This document shows, one piece after another, positions 1 through 8,288 of a stretch of DNA of 64,000 bases. Origin of the DNA: Candidatus Bathyarchaeota archaeon A05DMB-5 (GTDB lineage Archaea > Thermoproteota > Bathyarchaeia > Bathyarchaeales > Bathycorpusculaceae); contig JABFQP010000002.1 of assembly GCA_019685655.1 (NCBI GenBank), positions 205,276-269,275 on the forward strand, given 5' to 3'. Within the stretch, counting starts at the first letter, position 1, and each line of letters begins with the position of its first letter. The position numbers were made by a program, and so were the translations under genes. The notes under the pieces are model-generated. The model made no database searches. It saw only the letters and a list, made by a program, of their open reading frames with translations, and was not told where the DNA came from.

Positions 1-500
1 AAGGATTTTTTAGAAGGGTCCAAAACGTCGAAGATGTCATCCACCTTAGACGTGATTCTTCGGTTTAAGTGTTCTAAACCCGCTGGTGAATCAATCAGAA
101 TATACTTGTAGTTTTTTGTTAGCGATTCTAATGCTCCCTTCAGAGCTGCGTTGGGCAGACAATAGCATCCTTCAACCCACTTCGTCCCAAGCGCTATAAA
201 ATCGAAATAGTCACTCTCGAACATGCCATAAGACCAAATCCTGTTTTCAATCCTTTCAGTAGGCGCAACACCAATCGTTGTTCCGCCTTGCTCCAAAAAA
301 GTTTCAACTAGCAATTCTGAAATTGTCTTTTTACCCGCATCTTTCAGGTCTACGCCTATCATTTCGCCCAAGTTTTGGTCTGGGTCGGCATCGACAAGCA
401 ACAAAGGCGATTCGCCGATTTCCATGAAATATTTTGCCATCAAAGCCACAAAACTTGTTTTCCCCGTGCCTCCACGTCCTATTGTGACAAGTATTTTCAC
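1..500 (-). CDS. CooC/MinD-like P-loop ATPase, 3' end cut by window edge
   Basis: Reads from a GTG start at 500, with AGGAG 8 bases upstream, to the window edge; 166 residues are visible. It is a deviant-Walker-A (MinD/ParA/CooC) ATPase. The P-loop at residues 8-15 reads GRGGTGKT, so the usual signature lysine is Arg9. The switch motif is VDADPDQN and there is a GCYC pair (Cys112, Cys114) of the CXC type that CooC proteins use to bind nickel at the dimer interface. It lies 44 bases downstream of a second CooC-like gene on the same strand, so the two are probably co-transcribed. By family it would help insert nickel into CO dehydrogenase/acetyl-CoA synthase. The exact client is inferred. Confidence 0.85.
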   Translation of the reverse strand, partial: MKILVTIGRGGTGKTSFVALMAKYFMEIGESPLLLVDADPDQNLGEMIGVDLKDAGKKTISELLVETFLEQGGTTIGVAPTERIENRIWSYGMFESDYFDFIALGTKWVEGCYCLPNAALKGALESLTKNYKYILIDSPAGLEHLNRRITSKVDDIFDVLDPSKKS

Positions 501-544
501 GTTCTTTTTCTCCTATTATCTACTAGATGTTGTTTCAAACGTAT

Positions 545-1324
545 TTAGATGTTGTTAACCATTAACTTTTCACACAAACGCTTTATGGCAAATAATGCTT
601 CAGATTTCTCAAGTAAAAGTGGAGTTTTCCCCAACATTTCTGCTTCTACAACTGTTGGGTCGAAAGGAACGAAACCCACAACTTCCAAACCGTTTTCCAA
701 CGCATATTTTTTGACGTTTTCCTTTTGCGTATCGTTTTCGATTTTGTTTCCAACAAGAAAAACCTTCTTCATACCTGCCTTTGCGGCTAAATCATGAATG
801 CTCTTTGCAGTTTCAAGAGACTTCACATTCGCATTTACCACAACAAGCATCGTGTCAACGTGTCGTGCTGTTCCACGACCAATATGCTCAACACCAGCCT
901 CCAAATCCAAAACCACCGCCTCATTTCGCTCCACAACCAAATGACGAAGCAAAGCACGCACAACAGCGTTCGCCGGACAAGTGCAGCCAGAACCCATCGA
1001 CCGCACAGTCCCCATAACAATTAAGTTCACACCAAAAGGAGTTTCAACCGAATAGTCGCGGGCAATATCGTCAACAGTGAAGGATAAGCGAAAAACGCCC
1101 GAATAACCTGTGCCAGTTTTAGACTCCACCAACTCTTTATTTTCTGATATGGGCACTATTGTTCGAGCCTCTTCAGGCGACAAGCCTAAGGTTAAGGCCA
1201 GATTTGGCGAAGGGTCAGCATCAATAGCTATCGTTTTTAGTCCTTTCTTTGCAAAAAAGTTGGCGAGAGCTCCAGCGATTAAGGTTTTGCCAACCCCGCC
1301 CTTTCCAGAAACCGCAATCTTCAC
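545..1324 (-). CDS. cooC: CooC-family nickel-insertion ATPase (CODH/ACS maturation)
   Basis: A complete 259-residue protein. The deviant Walker A GKGGVGKT is at residues 7-14 with the signature lysine present, the switch motif is IDADPSPN, and the CXC pair is Cys114 and Cys116 in GSGCTCPAN. CooC/AcsF proteins dimerise through this CXC motif and deliver nickel to the C-cluster or A-cluster of CO dehydrogenase/acetyl-CoA synthase using ATP. It lies 70 bases downstream of cofE and 44 bases upstream of a second CooC-like gene, all on the minus strand. No CODH subunit is inside the window, so the client is inferred. A general MinD-like role is the alternative. Confidence 0.88.
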   Translation of the reverse strand: MKIAVSGKGGVGKTLIAGALANFFAKKGLKTIAIDADPSPNLALTLGLSPEEARTIVPISENKELVESKTGTGYSGVFRLSFTVDDIARDYSVETPFGVNLIVMGTVRSMGSGCTCPANAVVRALLRHLVVERNEAVVLDLEAGVEHIGRGTARHVDTMLVVVNANVKSLETAKSIHDLAAKAGMKKVFLVGNKIENDTQKENVKKYALENGLEVVGFVPFDPTVVEAEMLGKTPLLLEKSEALFAIKRLCEKLMVNNI

Positions 1325-1394
1325 TCAACATGCCTCTTGCTGATTAACTCTCGCAAAATTATTTACACTTTTCTACGCTGCAGCTTTGCAACTG

Positions 1395-2153
1395 TTAGAG
1401 AAACAAGTCCTTTTCTGGTGGTCTTATCAGTTCTGTTGCTTTCGCGTTTTCTAATTTTTGATATTTGTAGCCGCGGATTATCGCTACTGGAACAGCCTCG
1501 TCTGCTTGCCCTATGACCAGCTCAGCAGCAGAACAAAGCTCATCAGCCACGGCCGTTTGCTTCACCCTCAAAACATAACCAAACAAATCCTTCTCGCCCC
1601 GTCTATCTCTAATCGGTTTTATCCCAGCCACCCCAATAGCCACGTTTATTTCACCCTCTCTTAATGGACGCCCATGCGTATCAGAAATAATCACCGCAAC
1701 ATCATAACCAGTCAACCGCTTAACCTCTTGCCTAATTCTTTCCGCAGAAGCATCCGCGTCGTCAGGCAACAAAGCAACAATTCTTTCGCCAGGCACGTTA
1801 GATTTGTCAACACCAGAATTCGCGCAGACAAACCCATGCTTAGTTTCTGTGATAAGCTTCCCGTCGCCCATGCGCTTGATGCTCTTAGATTCTCGAAGGA
1901 CAACTTCAACCATTGCAGGGTCCTTCTCATATTGCGCGGCTATACTTTTCGCAAACTCCGACGGCACAACATCATCAAGATTCACAATTTTGCCTTCAGC
2001 ACGCGAAGCAATAACATGCGTAACCACGAGTATGTCTCCGTCGCGGATTGGGGTTCCTTGCTTTTCCGCTGCTTCACAAATAAGTTTGGCTAAGTTGTCG
2101 CCTTCCTTAATTATTGGCAATCCATTAATTCCAATTATTTGAATTATGCTCAT
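1395..2153 (-). CDS. cofE: Coenzyme F420-0:L-glutamate ligase
   Basis: CofE adds one or more glutamates to F420-0 using GTP, the last step of coenzyme F420 synthesis. The 252-residue length is typical for archaeal CofE. Family landmarks are GDILVVTHVIASRAEG near residue 40, the VCANSGVDKSN segment near 110, ISDTHGRPLREGEINVAIG near 155, and GQADEAVP with VAIIRGYKY at the end. The gene starts a minus-strand group with the two CooC-like ATPases, and cofD is 3 kb away on the other strand. That makes F420 use in this organism likely. Assignment is by clear family resemblance. Confidence 0.95.
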   Translation of the reverse strand: MSIIQIIGINGLPIIKEGDNLAKLICEAAEKQGTPIRDGDILVVTHVIASRAEGKIVNLDDVVPSEFAKSIAAQYEKDPAMVEVVLRESKSIKRMGDGKLITETKHGFVCANSGVDKSNVPGERIVALLPDDADASAERIRQEVKRLTGYDVAVIISDTHGRPLREGEINVAIGVAGIKPIRDRRGEKDLFGYVLRVKQTAVADELCSAAELVIGQADEAVPVAIIRGYKYQKLENAKATELIRPPEKDLFL

Positions 2154-2356
2154 AGCAGCGCCACATCGGCATTAATATAAGACAGGTGGGTTCTTTACAA
2201 TTTCGCTGAGCCCCGCCAATCACAACCAGAAAACTGCTCCACAACACTTTTGGCTAAACTGGATTGTTTAAACACAATCTTCACACATTTTGCAACACGT
2301 CTACGAAAGATTTTTAATCTCAACACCATTTTCTCTTTAGTCAAGATGATGTTTCA

Positions 2357-3082
2357 ATGAAAATATTACATGAGTTTGTTCCAACACGCAAATTCCTAAA
2401 AATCGCAGAAGAAGTAAAAGATTTAGTTGACGGATGGAACGTCACCGACAGCGCAGCGGGACTCCCAGCGCCAAGCGGCACAGCCGTAAGCTGCGTACTC
2501 AAGGCTAAGTATCCCGACAAGATAGTGATACCAATCTTCATATTGCACTATAAAGGTCCAGTGGAAGTGGGAGGTTTAGCTTTAGCAGCAGACGCCGTAG
2601 GCCTAGACGGCCTCGTGCTCACAATGGGCGATGTTCCAAAATATGGAGAACCAATAAAAATGCTCAAATCTTCAGAAGAAGCCCGAGATTTCCTCCGCAC
2701 AACGGTACGCTTAAAAAACCTGAAGCTGGGTTCTCTGCTTACAGCACGCCGTTCCATAGAAGACAGCATTGCCAGAGTGAGAGAACCTTGGGACTTTGTT
2801 TTCTTCATGAGGCTGGAAGATAAAACCTTCCCAGCACTGGAGCAAATAGCCAAAGAATGCAAACGCCTAGACAAGCCGATATACACATACTTGCTGGTGG
2901 AAACACCCAACAACGTGGAAACTATGAAAATGATTGGTTGGACAAGCACCACAAGCATAGACCACGTTGAAGATTATGTGGCAAAATTGGAAGGCATCGT
3001 AGACGGCGTAATCGCGACATGCGCAGGAGACCACGAAGGCGACAAAGAACTGCTAGGAAAGCTTCAGAAATTCAGAAAATAA
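2357..3082 (+). CDS. Methylenetetrahydrofolate reductase-like (MetF-fold) protein
   Basis: The 241-residue protein resembles a short MetF-type TIM barrel. VTDSAAGLPAPSG near residue 30 resembles the substrate-side loop, and GLDGLVLTMGDVPKYG near residue 85 resembles the MTHFR signature in which the GD-P segment contacts flavin and pterin. It is shorter than bacterial MetF (about 290 residues) and lacks its C-terminal part. Family members reduce methylene- to methyl-tetrahydropterin in methionine synthesis or the Wood-Ljungdahl pathway. It is followed after 141 bases by an FrhB-like F420/Fe-S protein on the same strand, and CooC and F420 genes are close by. A C1-reduction role is therefore plausible. 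The electron donor is unknown. Confidence 0.7.
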   Translation: MKILHEFVPTRKFLKIAEEVKDLVDGWNVTDSAAGLPAPSGTAVSCVLKAKYPDKIVIPIFILHYKGPVEVGGLALAADAVGLDGLVLTMGDVPKYGEPIKMLKSSEEARDFLRTTVRLKNLKLGSLLTARRSIEDSIARVREPWDFVFFMRLEDKTFPALEQIAKECKRLDKPIYTYLLVETPNNVETMKMIGWTSTTSIDHVEDYVAKLEGIVDGVIATCAGDHEGDKELLGKLQKFRK

Positions 3083-3223
3083 AATAACGTTTAACCCATA
3101 AACCTTTTACCTTTTTATTTTTAGTTTTACACAGAATATTCTATACCCTTAATGAAAAAGGCTTTTCCAAAACTTTTAAACTTAAACATGCATGTTATTC
3201 TCTCATAAAGTGGGCTATTCACC

Positions 3224-4285
3224 ATGAGCTTTAACAAAATAAGCTTCGAAGAATCCTTAGAAAAAAATGTTGTCGCTACAGGGAACTGTGTTGGCTGTGG
3301 CACATGCGTTGTCGTTTGTCCTTTTGGTTGTTTAGAATACTTTGAAGGCGAGCCTCGAATAGTTAAAGAATGCAAAGTCTGCGGCATCTGCGCACAAACC
3401 TGTCCAACATATGAATGGTCATGGTTGAAAGCGGAAAATTTTGTGCTTGGCAGAGAACGGAAGGCTGAAGAAGAATTTGGCGTCTATCGCAGGCTCGCGG
3501 TAGCTAAAGCGAAGAATAATGAAATACTGAAGGTTTGTCAAGATGGCGGCGTCGCCACGGCACTGTTGCTTTTTGCTCTAGAAAAAGGGATTATTGATGG
3601 CGCTGTGGTCTCTGGAATCAGTAACGAAAAACCGTTTTATCCGATTCCAAAGTTAGCCACAACACAAAAGGAAATTCTGGAATGTGCCGGAACAAAATAC
3701 TCCTATTCGCCCAACATTCTCGCATTGACTGAAGGAATCAAACAGAAAAAGAAAAGCTTAGCATTTGTTGGAACGCCATGCCAGATTCGTGCAATAAGAA
3801 AAATACAAATGTCAGGCTTAAAGAAATACAGTGCGCCTCTAAAATTTTTGGTTGGACTCATGTGTTCAGAATGCTTCACTTACGAAGGACTAATGGAAAA
3901 ATACATCCACCAAACATTAGGCGTAAACTTGAACTCAATAAAAAAGATGAATATTAAAGGAAAAATGCTCGTCACAACAGAGTCGGAAGTAAAAGCCATT
4001 CCCTTAGCTGATATTAAACAATACGTCAGAAAAAGCTGCAGATTCTGCGATGATTTCAGCTCTGAATTGGCAGACATGTCCATTGGCGGTCTGGGACTAG
4101 ACGGCTGGACTTTCATGGTAATACGCACAAAAGAGGGAGAAGAACTCTTTGAAGCAGCAGAAAAAGCTGGAACTATTGAAACCCGACCAGTAGAAAAAGG
4201 CGAGTTTGCACTTAGCTTACTCTTGAAACTTTCAGAGAAAAAACGAAAAACCGCAAGCGAAGAAACGACTCAGCCTAAGAGCTAG
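3224..4285 (+). CDS. FrhB/FpoF-family F420 and Fe-S flavoprotein
   Basis: A 353-residue protein with an N-terminal ferredoxin module: Cys22, 25, 28, 32 and Cys50, 53, 56, 60 form two CxxCxxCxxxCP motifs, so two [4Fe-4S] clusters. Then comes the coenzyme F420 hydrogenase/dehydrogenase beta-subunit N and C domains, with VCQDGGVATALL, FVGTPCQIRAIRK and the terminal SCRFCDDFSSELADMSIGGLG segment. The family binds FAD and passes electrons between F420H2 and Fe-S proteins. No hydrogenase or Fpo subunits are adjacent, so it may be a stand-alone module serving the MetF-like protein upstream. Its tail overlaps the convergent nitroreductase gene by 11 bases. The partner is inferred; the family call is firm. 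Confidence 0.87.
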   Translation: MSFNKISFEESLEKNVVATGNCVGCGTCVVVCPFGCLEYFEGEPRIVKECKVCGICAQTCPTYEWSWLKAENFVLGRERKAEEEFGVYRRLAVAKAKNNEILKVCQDGGVATALLLFALEKGIIDGAVVSGISNEKPFYPIPKLATTQKEILECAGTKYSYSPNILALTEGIKQKKKSLAFVGTPCQIRAIRKIQMSGLKKYSAPLKFLVGLMCSECFTYEGLMEKYIHQTLGVNLNSIKKMNIKGKMLVTTESEVKAIPLADIKQYVRKSCRFCDDFSSELADMSIGGLGLDGWTFMVIRTKEGEELFEAAEKAGTIETRPVEKGEFALSLLLKLSEKKRKTASEETTQPKS

Positions 4286-4910
4286 CCCAACCGTTGAAAG
4301 CACATATTTCATTCAATGGTTTTCGTTGAGGAAGCCGTGGTTTTTCATTCGCATGTCCCATGATGACCATAGCTTGCGGCTCAAATTCTTTAGGCAGTCG
4401 CAGAACTTCTTTCACAGTGTCTTGACAGAAAAGTGGTGCGCAAATCCAACATGCGCCAAGTCCATGGTGATGGGCTAATAGGAGCAGTGTTTGGATGTAT
4501 GCTGCTACGCTTTGAGTTGCCATTAAATATTCAGCCTTTCGTCTTCGCGGGTCTGGATATTTGTGCATGTCCGCCAGTGTTACACAGGCAATCATAACAA
4601 TTGGGCTTTTTGTGATTCTGTCCAAACTCTCAACTTTCACAATTTTTTCAGCTTCTTCTTTTGGAACGCCATCTTTAAGCATGTTAAAAAGCCATGCTTT
4701 GCCCATTTTAGCGGCTAATTTTTTCTTTACCTTGTCATCGTCTATTACTATTATACGCCATGGCTGAGCATTGTGAGCAGAAGGAGACCATCGTGCTAAA
4801 TCTAAAATGGCAGTTACGAGTTCACGTGAAACTTTAGTGGATTTGAATCTTCTAATACTTCTTCTCGACTTTACCAGTTCAGTTATATCCAAGCGTATTC
4901 CTCTTTCCAC
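4275..4910 (-). CDS. Nitroreductase-family FMN protein
   Basis: 211 residues with the classic start VKSRRSIRRFKSTKVSRELV, the FMN-binding SPSAHNAQPWRIIVI segment near residue 42, and GLGACWICAP near 150. Nitroreductases are FMN-dependent homodimers using NAD(P)H or other donors on nitro, quinone or flavin substrates. The real substrate cannot be read from sequence. The gene converges on the FrhB-like gene and overlaps it by 11 bases. It lies divergent from cofD with an 88-base gap. An F420-related role is possible because CofE-linked flavoproteins exist, but nothing here proves it. Confidence 0.88.
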   Translation of the reverse strand: MERGIRLDITELVKSRRSIRRFKSTKVSRELVTAILDLARWSPSAHNAQPWRIIVIDDDKVKKKLAAKMGKAWLFNMLKDGVPKEEAEKIVKVESLDRITKSPIVMIACVTLADMHKYPDPRRRKAEYLMATQSVAAYIQTLLLLAHHHGLGACWICAPLFCQDTVKEVLRLPKEFEPQAMVIMGHANEKPRLPQRKPLNEICAFNGWASS

Positions 4911-4998
4911 GCTCTTTATTTGAATCGGAGGTTTTTAAAATCGTGGTTTATAGTCAGCTTTATGAAGTTAGATGAAAGCTCTATCCTTGTGAACGTTT

Positions 4999-5925
4999 AT
5001 GGGATTCGTGACAGCTCTTGCTGGCGGAGTGGGCGCAGCCAAACTGTTACGCGGTCTTATTCAGATAATTCCCCCGCAGGATTTAGTGATTATTGGCAAC
5101 ACCGGTGACGATACAGAGCTTTATGGGCTCCACATAAGCCCAGACTTGGACATAATCATGTACACGTTAGCTGGGATTATTGATGAAACGAAAGGATGGG
5201 GCGTTTCCGGTGACACATTCAACTGCCTCGATATGCTGGGTAAGCTTGGACTTGAAACATGGTTTAAGCTTGGCGACCGAGATTTGGCAGTCCACATTTT
5301 AAGAACGAAAATGTTGAAAGAAGGCATGACACTTTCAAGGGTCACAACAGAACTCTGCAAGATGCTTGGAGTCGAAGCCAAACTCGTGCCCATGAGCAAT
5401 GACCCTGTGAGAACCAAAGTGTTGTCGGGCATGCTTCGCCTTGAGTTTCAAGAATACTTTGTAAAAAGACAAACCAAAGATACAGTAACGGGCGTATTGT
5501 TTGAGGGAGCAGACAAAGCTAAGCCCACACCGGGCATAATCAAGGCAATAAGCGAAGCAGAGCGTGTTGTCATATGTCCAAGCAACCCTGTTTTGAGCAT
5601 ATCGCCTATACTCTCCGTTTCGCCAATCAGAAAGGAATTACAAAAAACTAACGCGTATATTGTTGGCATCAGTCCAATTGTTGGCGGAAAAGCACTCAAA
5701 GGACCAGCAGATAAAATTATGGCTAGTATGGGATTAGAAGCCTCAGCATATGGCGTGGCTAAATTTTATGCAGACTTTCTTGACCATTTCATAATAGATA
5801 AGGTTGATGAAGGCTATAAGAGACGGATAGAAGAGTTAGACGTAAAAGTGACTGTTACCGATACAGTAATGAGAACTCTGGAAGATTCCATTCGCTTGGC
5901 GAAAATCGCAATGGAAGTAAAGTGA
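4999..5925 (+). CDS. cofD: 2-phospho-L-lactate transferase (F420-0 / dehydro-F420-0 synthesis)
   Basis: CofD transfers the phospholactyl (or phosphoenolpyruvyl) group from the guanylylated donor to Fo, giving (dehydro-)F420-0. The 308-residue protein begins with GFVTALAGGVGAAKLLRGL, followed by VIIGNTGDDTELYGLHISPDLD, the metal and Fo-binding signature. GWGVSGDTF, FKLGDRDLA and SPIVGGKALKGPADKIM are further family segments. ATG at 4999 gives the full family N-terminus; no strong Shine-Dalgarno is seen, so a short or absent leader is likely. Together with cofE 3 kb away it provides two of the late F420 steps. Confidence 0.96.
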   Translation: MGFVTALAGGVGAAKLLRGLIQIIPPQDLVIIGNTGDDTELYGLHISPDLDIIMYTLAGIIDETKGWGVSGDTFNCLDMLGKLGLETWFKLGDRDLAVHILRTKMLKEGMTLSRVTTELCKMLGVEAKLVPMSNDPVRTKVLSGMLRLEFQEYFVKRQTKDTVTGVLFEGADKAKPTPGIIKAISEAERVVICPSNPVLSISPILSVSPIRKELQKTNAYIVGISPIVGGKALKGPADKIMASMGLEASAYGVAKFYADFLDHFIIDKVDEGYKRRIEELDVKVTVTDTVMRTLEDSIRLAKIAMEVK

Positions 5926-5931
5926 AGTTAA

Positions 5932-6126
5932 TTATATTTCACGAATTTCGCATTGAAGTTTCTTTATGATTTCTTCAGCCTTTGCCGGTTCGACTTTTAA
6001 AGTGTAAAGCTTCTTAGGCGTGCGCAGTTTCAATTTTACAACATCCTTCAACCTTTTCACTGCACAGTAATCTGCACGCTCGCTTATGCTGATGAATTTT
6101 TCTTCGTCAAAGATTTCAGAGGGCAT
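5932..6126 (-). CDS. rpl38e: Ribosomal protein L38e
   Basis: A 64-residue basic protein that matches eukaryotic L38e over its whole length: start MPSEI, the middle VVKLKLRTPKKLYTLKV, and the end AEEIIKKLQCEI. L38e is a small large-subunit protein restricted to eukaryotes and certain archaea, mainly the TACK and Asgard lineages. The gene is convergent with cofD, 6 bases from its stop, with no ribosomal neighbours. It is easy to annotate as hypothetical because of its size. The call rests on recognisable pattern similarity, not on a search. Confidence 0.82.
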   Translation of the reverse strand: MPSEIFDEEKFISISERADYCAVKRLKDVVKLKLRTPKKLYTLKVEPAKAEEIIKKLQCEIREI

Positions 6127-6258
6127 GAATCATCCCACGTTAGACACTTCTTGAGTGACGCCGCATTTTTATCTGTTTTGGTTAAGCATAACCCTCAACG
6201 TTAAGAGCAAATGATATCTGCAATTTCCAACAAAGAAGAACACAAAGGAAGAGGGAGA

Positions 6259-7146
6259 ATGGCAAAAAGAAAGCTTGAGGGAATTTTTGTTCCACATGTA
6301 ACGCCTTTCAAACGTGACGGCGGTTTTGATGAAAAAGCGTTAAGAACATGCGTAAGGTTTTGGCTGGAAAGTGGAATTTCTGGACTTGTGTCATGCGGAA
6401 GTAATGGAGAGGCACCTTATCTATCTAGGGAAGAAAGGAAAAAAGTCATAAAAACAGTGATGGACGAAGTTAGCGAAAAAACAATCGTTATTGCTGGGAC
6501 GGGTAGCATAAGCACTAGGGAGACTATTCTGTTCACAAAGGACGCAAAAGATGCTGGAGTTGATGCAGCGCTGGTGGTCACGCCGTTTTATTTCAAACTT
6601 TCAAACAAAGAAGTGTTAAAGCACTATGAAGCTTTGCTGAATGCTGTTGACCTTCCAATCATTCTCTACAGCGTCCCAAAATTCACGGGCTATACTCTCG
6701 AACCAAACTTAATACAACAACTCGCATCAGAACACGAAAATGTTATCGGAGTTAAAGATAGCAGTGGAAACTTCGGCGCTATAACTGAAACTATAAGGTT
6801 GGTTGGCAATAAAATCTCGGTTTTGGCTGGAACAGCCGAGGTAACTCTTCCAACGCTAATCGCGGGTGGAAGCGGCGCAGTGATAGCCGTTGCAAATGTG
6901 TTCCCAAAACTATGCAACGAACTTTATGAAAGTTTTAAAAGAGGAAACTATGAAAAAGCGGGCAAACTACAGCGGCAAATATCCCACATAAACGAAATAC
7001 TCGTTAAAAAATACAACCAGCTATCATCCATAAAAGAAGCACTAAACATTTTAGGATTACCAGCAGGCTATCCACGAATGCCAGCGTTACCACTGAAGAA
7101 GGAAGAGAGAAAAGAAATCAAAGATTTTCTGAAAAATTACGCTTAA
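6259..7146 (+). CDS. DapA/KDG-aldolase superfamily lyase
   Basis: ATG at 6259 is chosen because a purine-rich site (AAGGAAGAGGGAG) sits just upstream and gives 295 residues, the family norm. An ATG at 6211 would add 16 residues unlike the family. It is a Schiff-base class I aldolase TIM barrel, with Lys166 in VIGVKDSSGN, Tyr137 in LYSVP and the SCGSNGE substrate loop near residue 46. The usual GTTGE is GSNGE, and the dihydrodipicolinate-synthase arginine after Tyr-x-x-Pro is absent (LYSVPKFTG). True DapA activity is therefore uncertain, and a 2-keto-3-deoxy sugar acid aldolase or other pyruvate lyase is equally possible. A tRNA-Val gene follows on the opposite strand. Confidence 0.88.
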   Translation: MAKRKLEGIFVPHVTPFKRDGGFDEKALRTCVRFWLESGISGLVSCGSNGEAPYLSREERKKVIKTVMDEVSEKTIVIAGTGSISTRETILFTKDAKDAGVDAALVVTPFYFKLSNKEVLKHYEALLNAVDLPIILYSVPKFTGYTLEPNLIQQLASEHENVIGVKDSSGNFGAITETIRLVGNKISVLAGTAEVTLPTLIAGGSGAVIAVANVFPKLCNELYESFKRGNYEKAGKLQRQISHINEILVKKYNQLSSIKEALNILGLPAGYPRMPALPLKKEERKEIKDFLKNYA

Positions 7147-7169
7147 CAACGCGTCTAAGAAAGTTGTAA

Positions 7170-7244
7170 TGGGCCGGACCGGATTTGAACCGGTGACCTT
7201 CCGCACGTCAAGCGGATGTCCTAACCGAGCTAGACTACCGGCCC
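7170..7244 (-). tRNA. tRNA-Val(GAC)
   Basis: A full 75-base cloverleaf on the minus strand. Acceptor GGGCCGG pairs with CCGGCCC, discriminator A, D-arm, anticodon stem TCCGC/GCGGA with loop TTGACGT giving anticodon GAC, and T-loop TTCAAAT. CCA is not encoded. No intron. Confidence 0.95.
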
Positions 7245-7360
7245 ACCACGGTATTCCTATTTGATTAGGTTTCTTTTAAAATAGGTTTTCGGTTCACATG
7301 GAGGCCAGTCTGCAAGCAAACATTTTAAGATGTAAAAGGATTAAATGAGCATATATTGAT

Positions 7361-7449
7361 GCCGGGATGGCGGAGTGGATAACGCGCAGGCCTTGAGAGC
7401 CTGTGGACCCTTTGGGTCCGCATGGGTTCGAATCCCATTCCCGGCGCCA
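7361..7449 (+). tRNA. tRNA-Ser(UGA) with encoded CCA
   Basis: Acceptor GCCGGGA pairs with TCCCGGC. The anticodon stem CAGGC/GCCTG holds loop CTTGAGA (anticodon TGA). A long variable arm with GGACCC/GGGTCC marks a type II serine tRNA, and the T-loop is TTCGAAT. Discriminator G at 7446 is followed by an encoded CCA at 7447-7449, unlike the tRNA-Val just upstream. A box-A-like TTTTAAGA lies about 34 bases before the gene. Confidence 0.96.
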
Positions 7450-7499
7450 AATTACACGAATCATATTTAAATCTTTAGTTGAGCATGCAATGTTGGTAT

Positions 7500-8072
7500 T
7501 TACAGCTTTACGCTTATTTCAAGTCCATCTTCGCGATGGTGTCCTACTGCGGCAGGACCTATGGATTCGAATCTGCTACTATATTTTCCTGAAGACTTTA
7601 CGTAATCTAAGTAGGATGGCGCATGCTCTACATTGTCGGCGACTATGACGCTTCCTTTATGGAGTTTCTCCTCAACCAGTCGCAGATAGTCTAGGTACTG
7701 CGCTTTATCCGCGTCGATAAAGACCAAGTCAAACATGCCTTCCAACGTTGGTATAATTTCAATTGCATCGCCGACTAACACTTCCACGGTTGGCGGTATC
7801 TCCGCCTTTCTTATGTTCTCTTTCGCTATCTCTGCGTTGTTGGCATCAATTTCAATAGTGATTAAGTGGGCGTCGCTCCCAAGCTCTTTTCCCATAAGGA
7901 TTGCCGAGTATCCAATTAGAGTCCCAATCTCCAAAACGCGTTTAGGTTTGATTTCACGAACAACTTTCACCAGTATTTGACCCCTGTTTGGTCCCACAAT
8001 AGGAAGAAACCTCCTCCTTCTCGCTACACCTTCAATTTCCCTTAAGACCTTCTCTGCCTTGCTCAGAATCAT
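7500..8072 (-). CDS. Class I SAM-dependent O-methyltransferase (family 3)
   Basis: 190 residues. SAM motif I is VLEIGTLIGYSA near residue 45, followed by an acidic ribose contact (ITIEIDAN), FDLVFIDADKAQYLDY near 115 (the metal/substrate acidic segment of catechol- and caffeoyl-CoA-type O-methyltransferases) and VIVADN near 143. Family members methylate small hydroxylated molecules with a divalent metal. The substrate cannot be named. It stands alone, between tRNA-Ser and the E1 beta gene, with 216 bases of spacer upstream. Confidence 0.88.
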   Translation of the reverse strand: MILSKAEKVLREIEGVARRRRFLPIVGPNRGQILVKVVREIKPKRVLEIGTLIGYSAILMGKELGSDAHLITIEIDANNAEIAKENIRKAEIPPTVEVLVGDAIEIIPTLEGMFDLVFIDADKAQYLDYLRLVEEKLHKGSVIVADNVEHAPSYLDYVKSSGKYSSRFESIGPAAVGHHREDGLEISVKL

Positions 8073-8288
8073 TTTCCATCAAACCTTGCCTTCACAATCT
8101 CCTACTATTCTAACACTTATAGGCATTATTTTGACTTGTGTTCTACGATTTTAGATCTGCCGAGAAATTAAATCGAAATGTAAACCTATTCCCCGGCGCT
8201 AAAGCAGAACCGTTAATATCGGTTGATACTAGAAAGAAAAAATATATGCGGAAAATACTGTCACATGGTGTGTTATTTCTTTAGCTAT

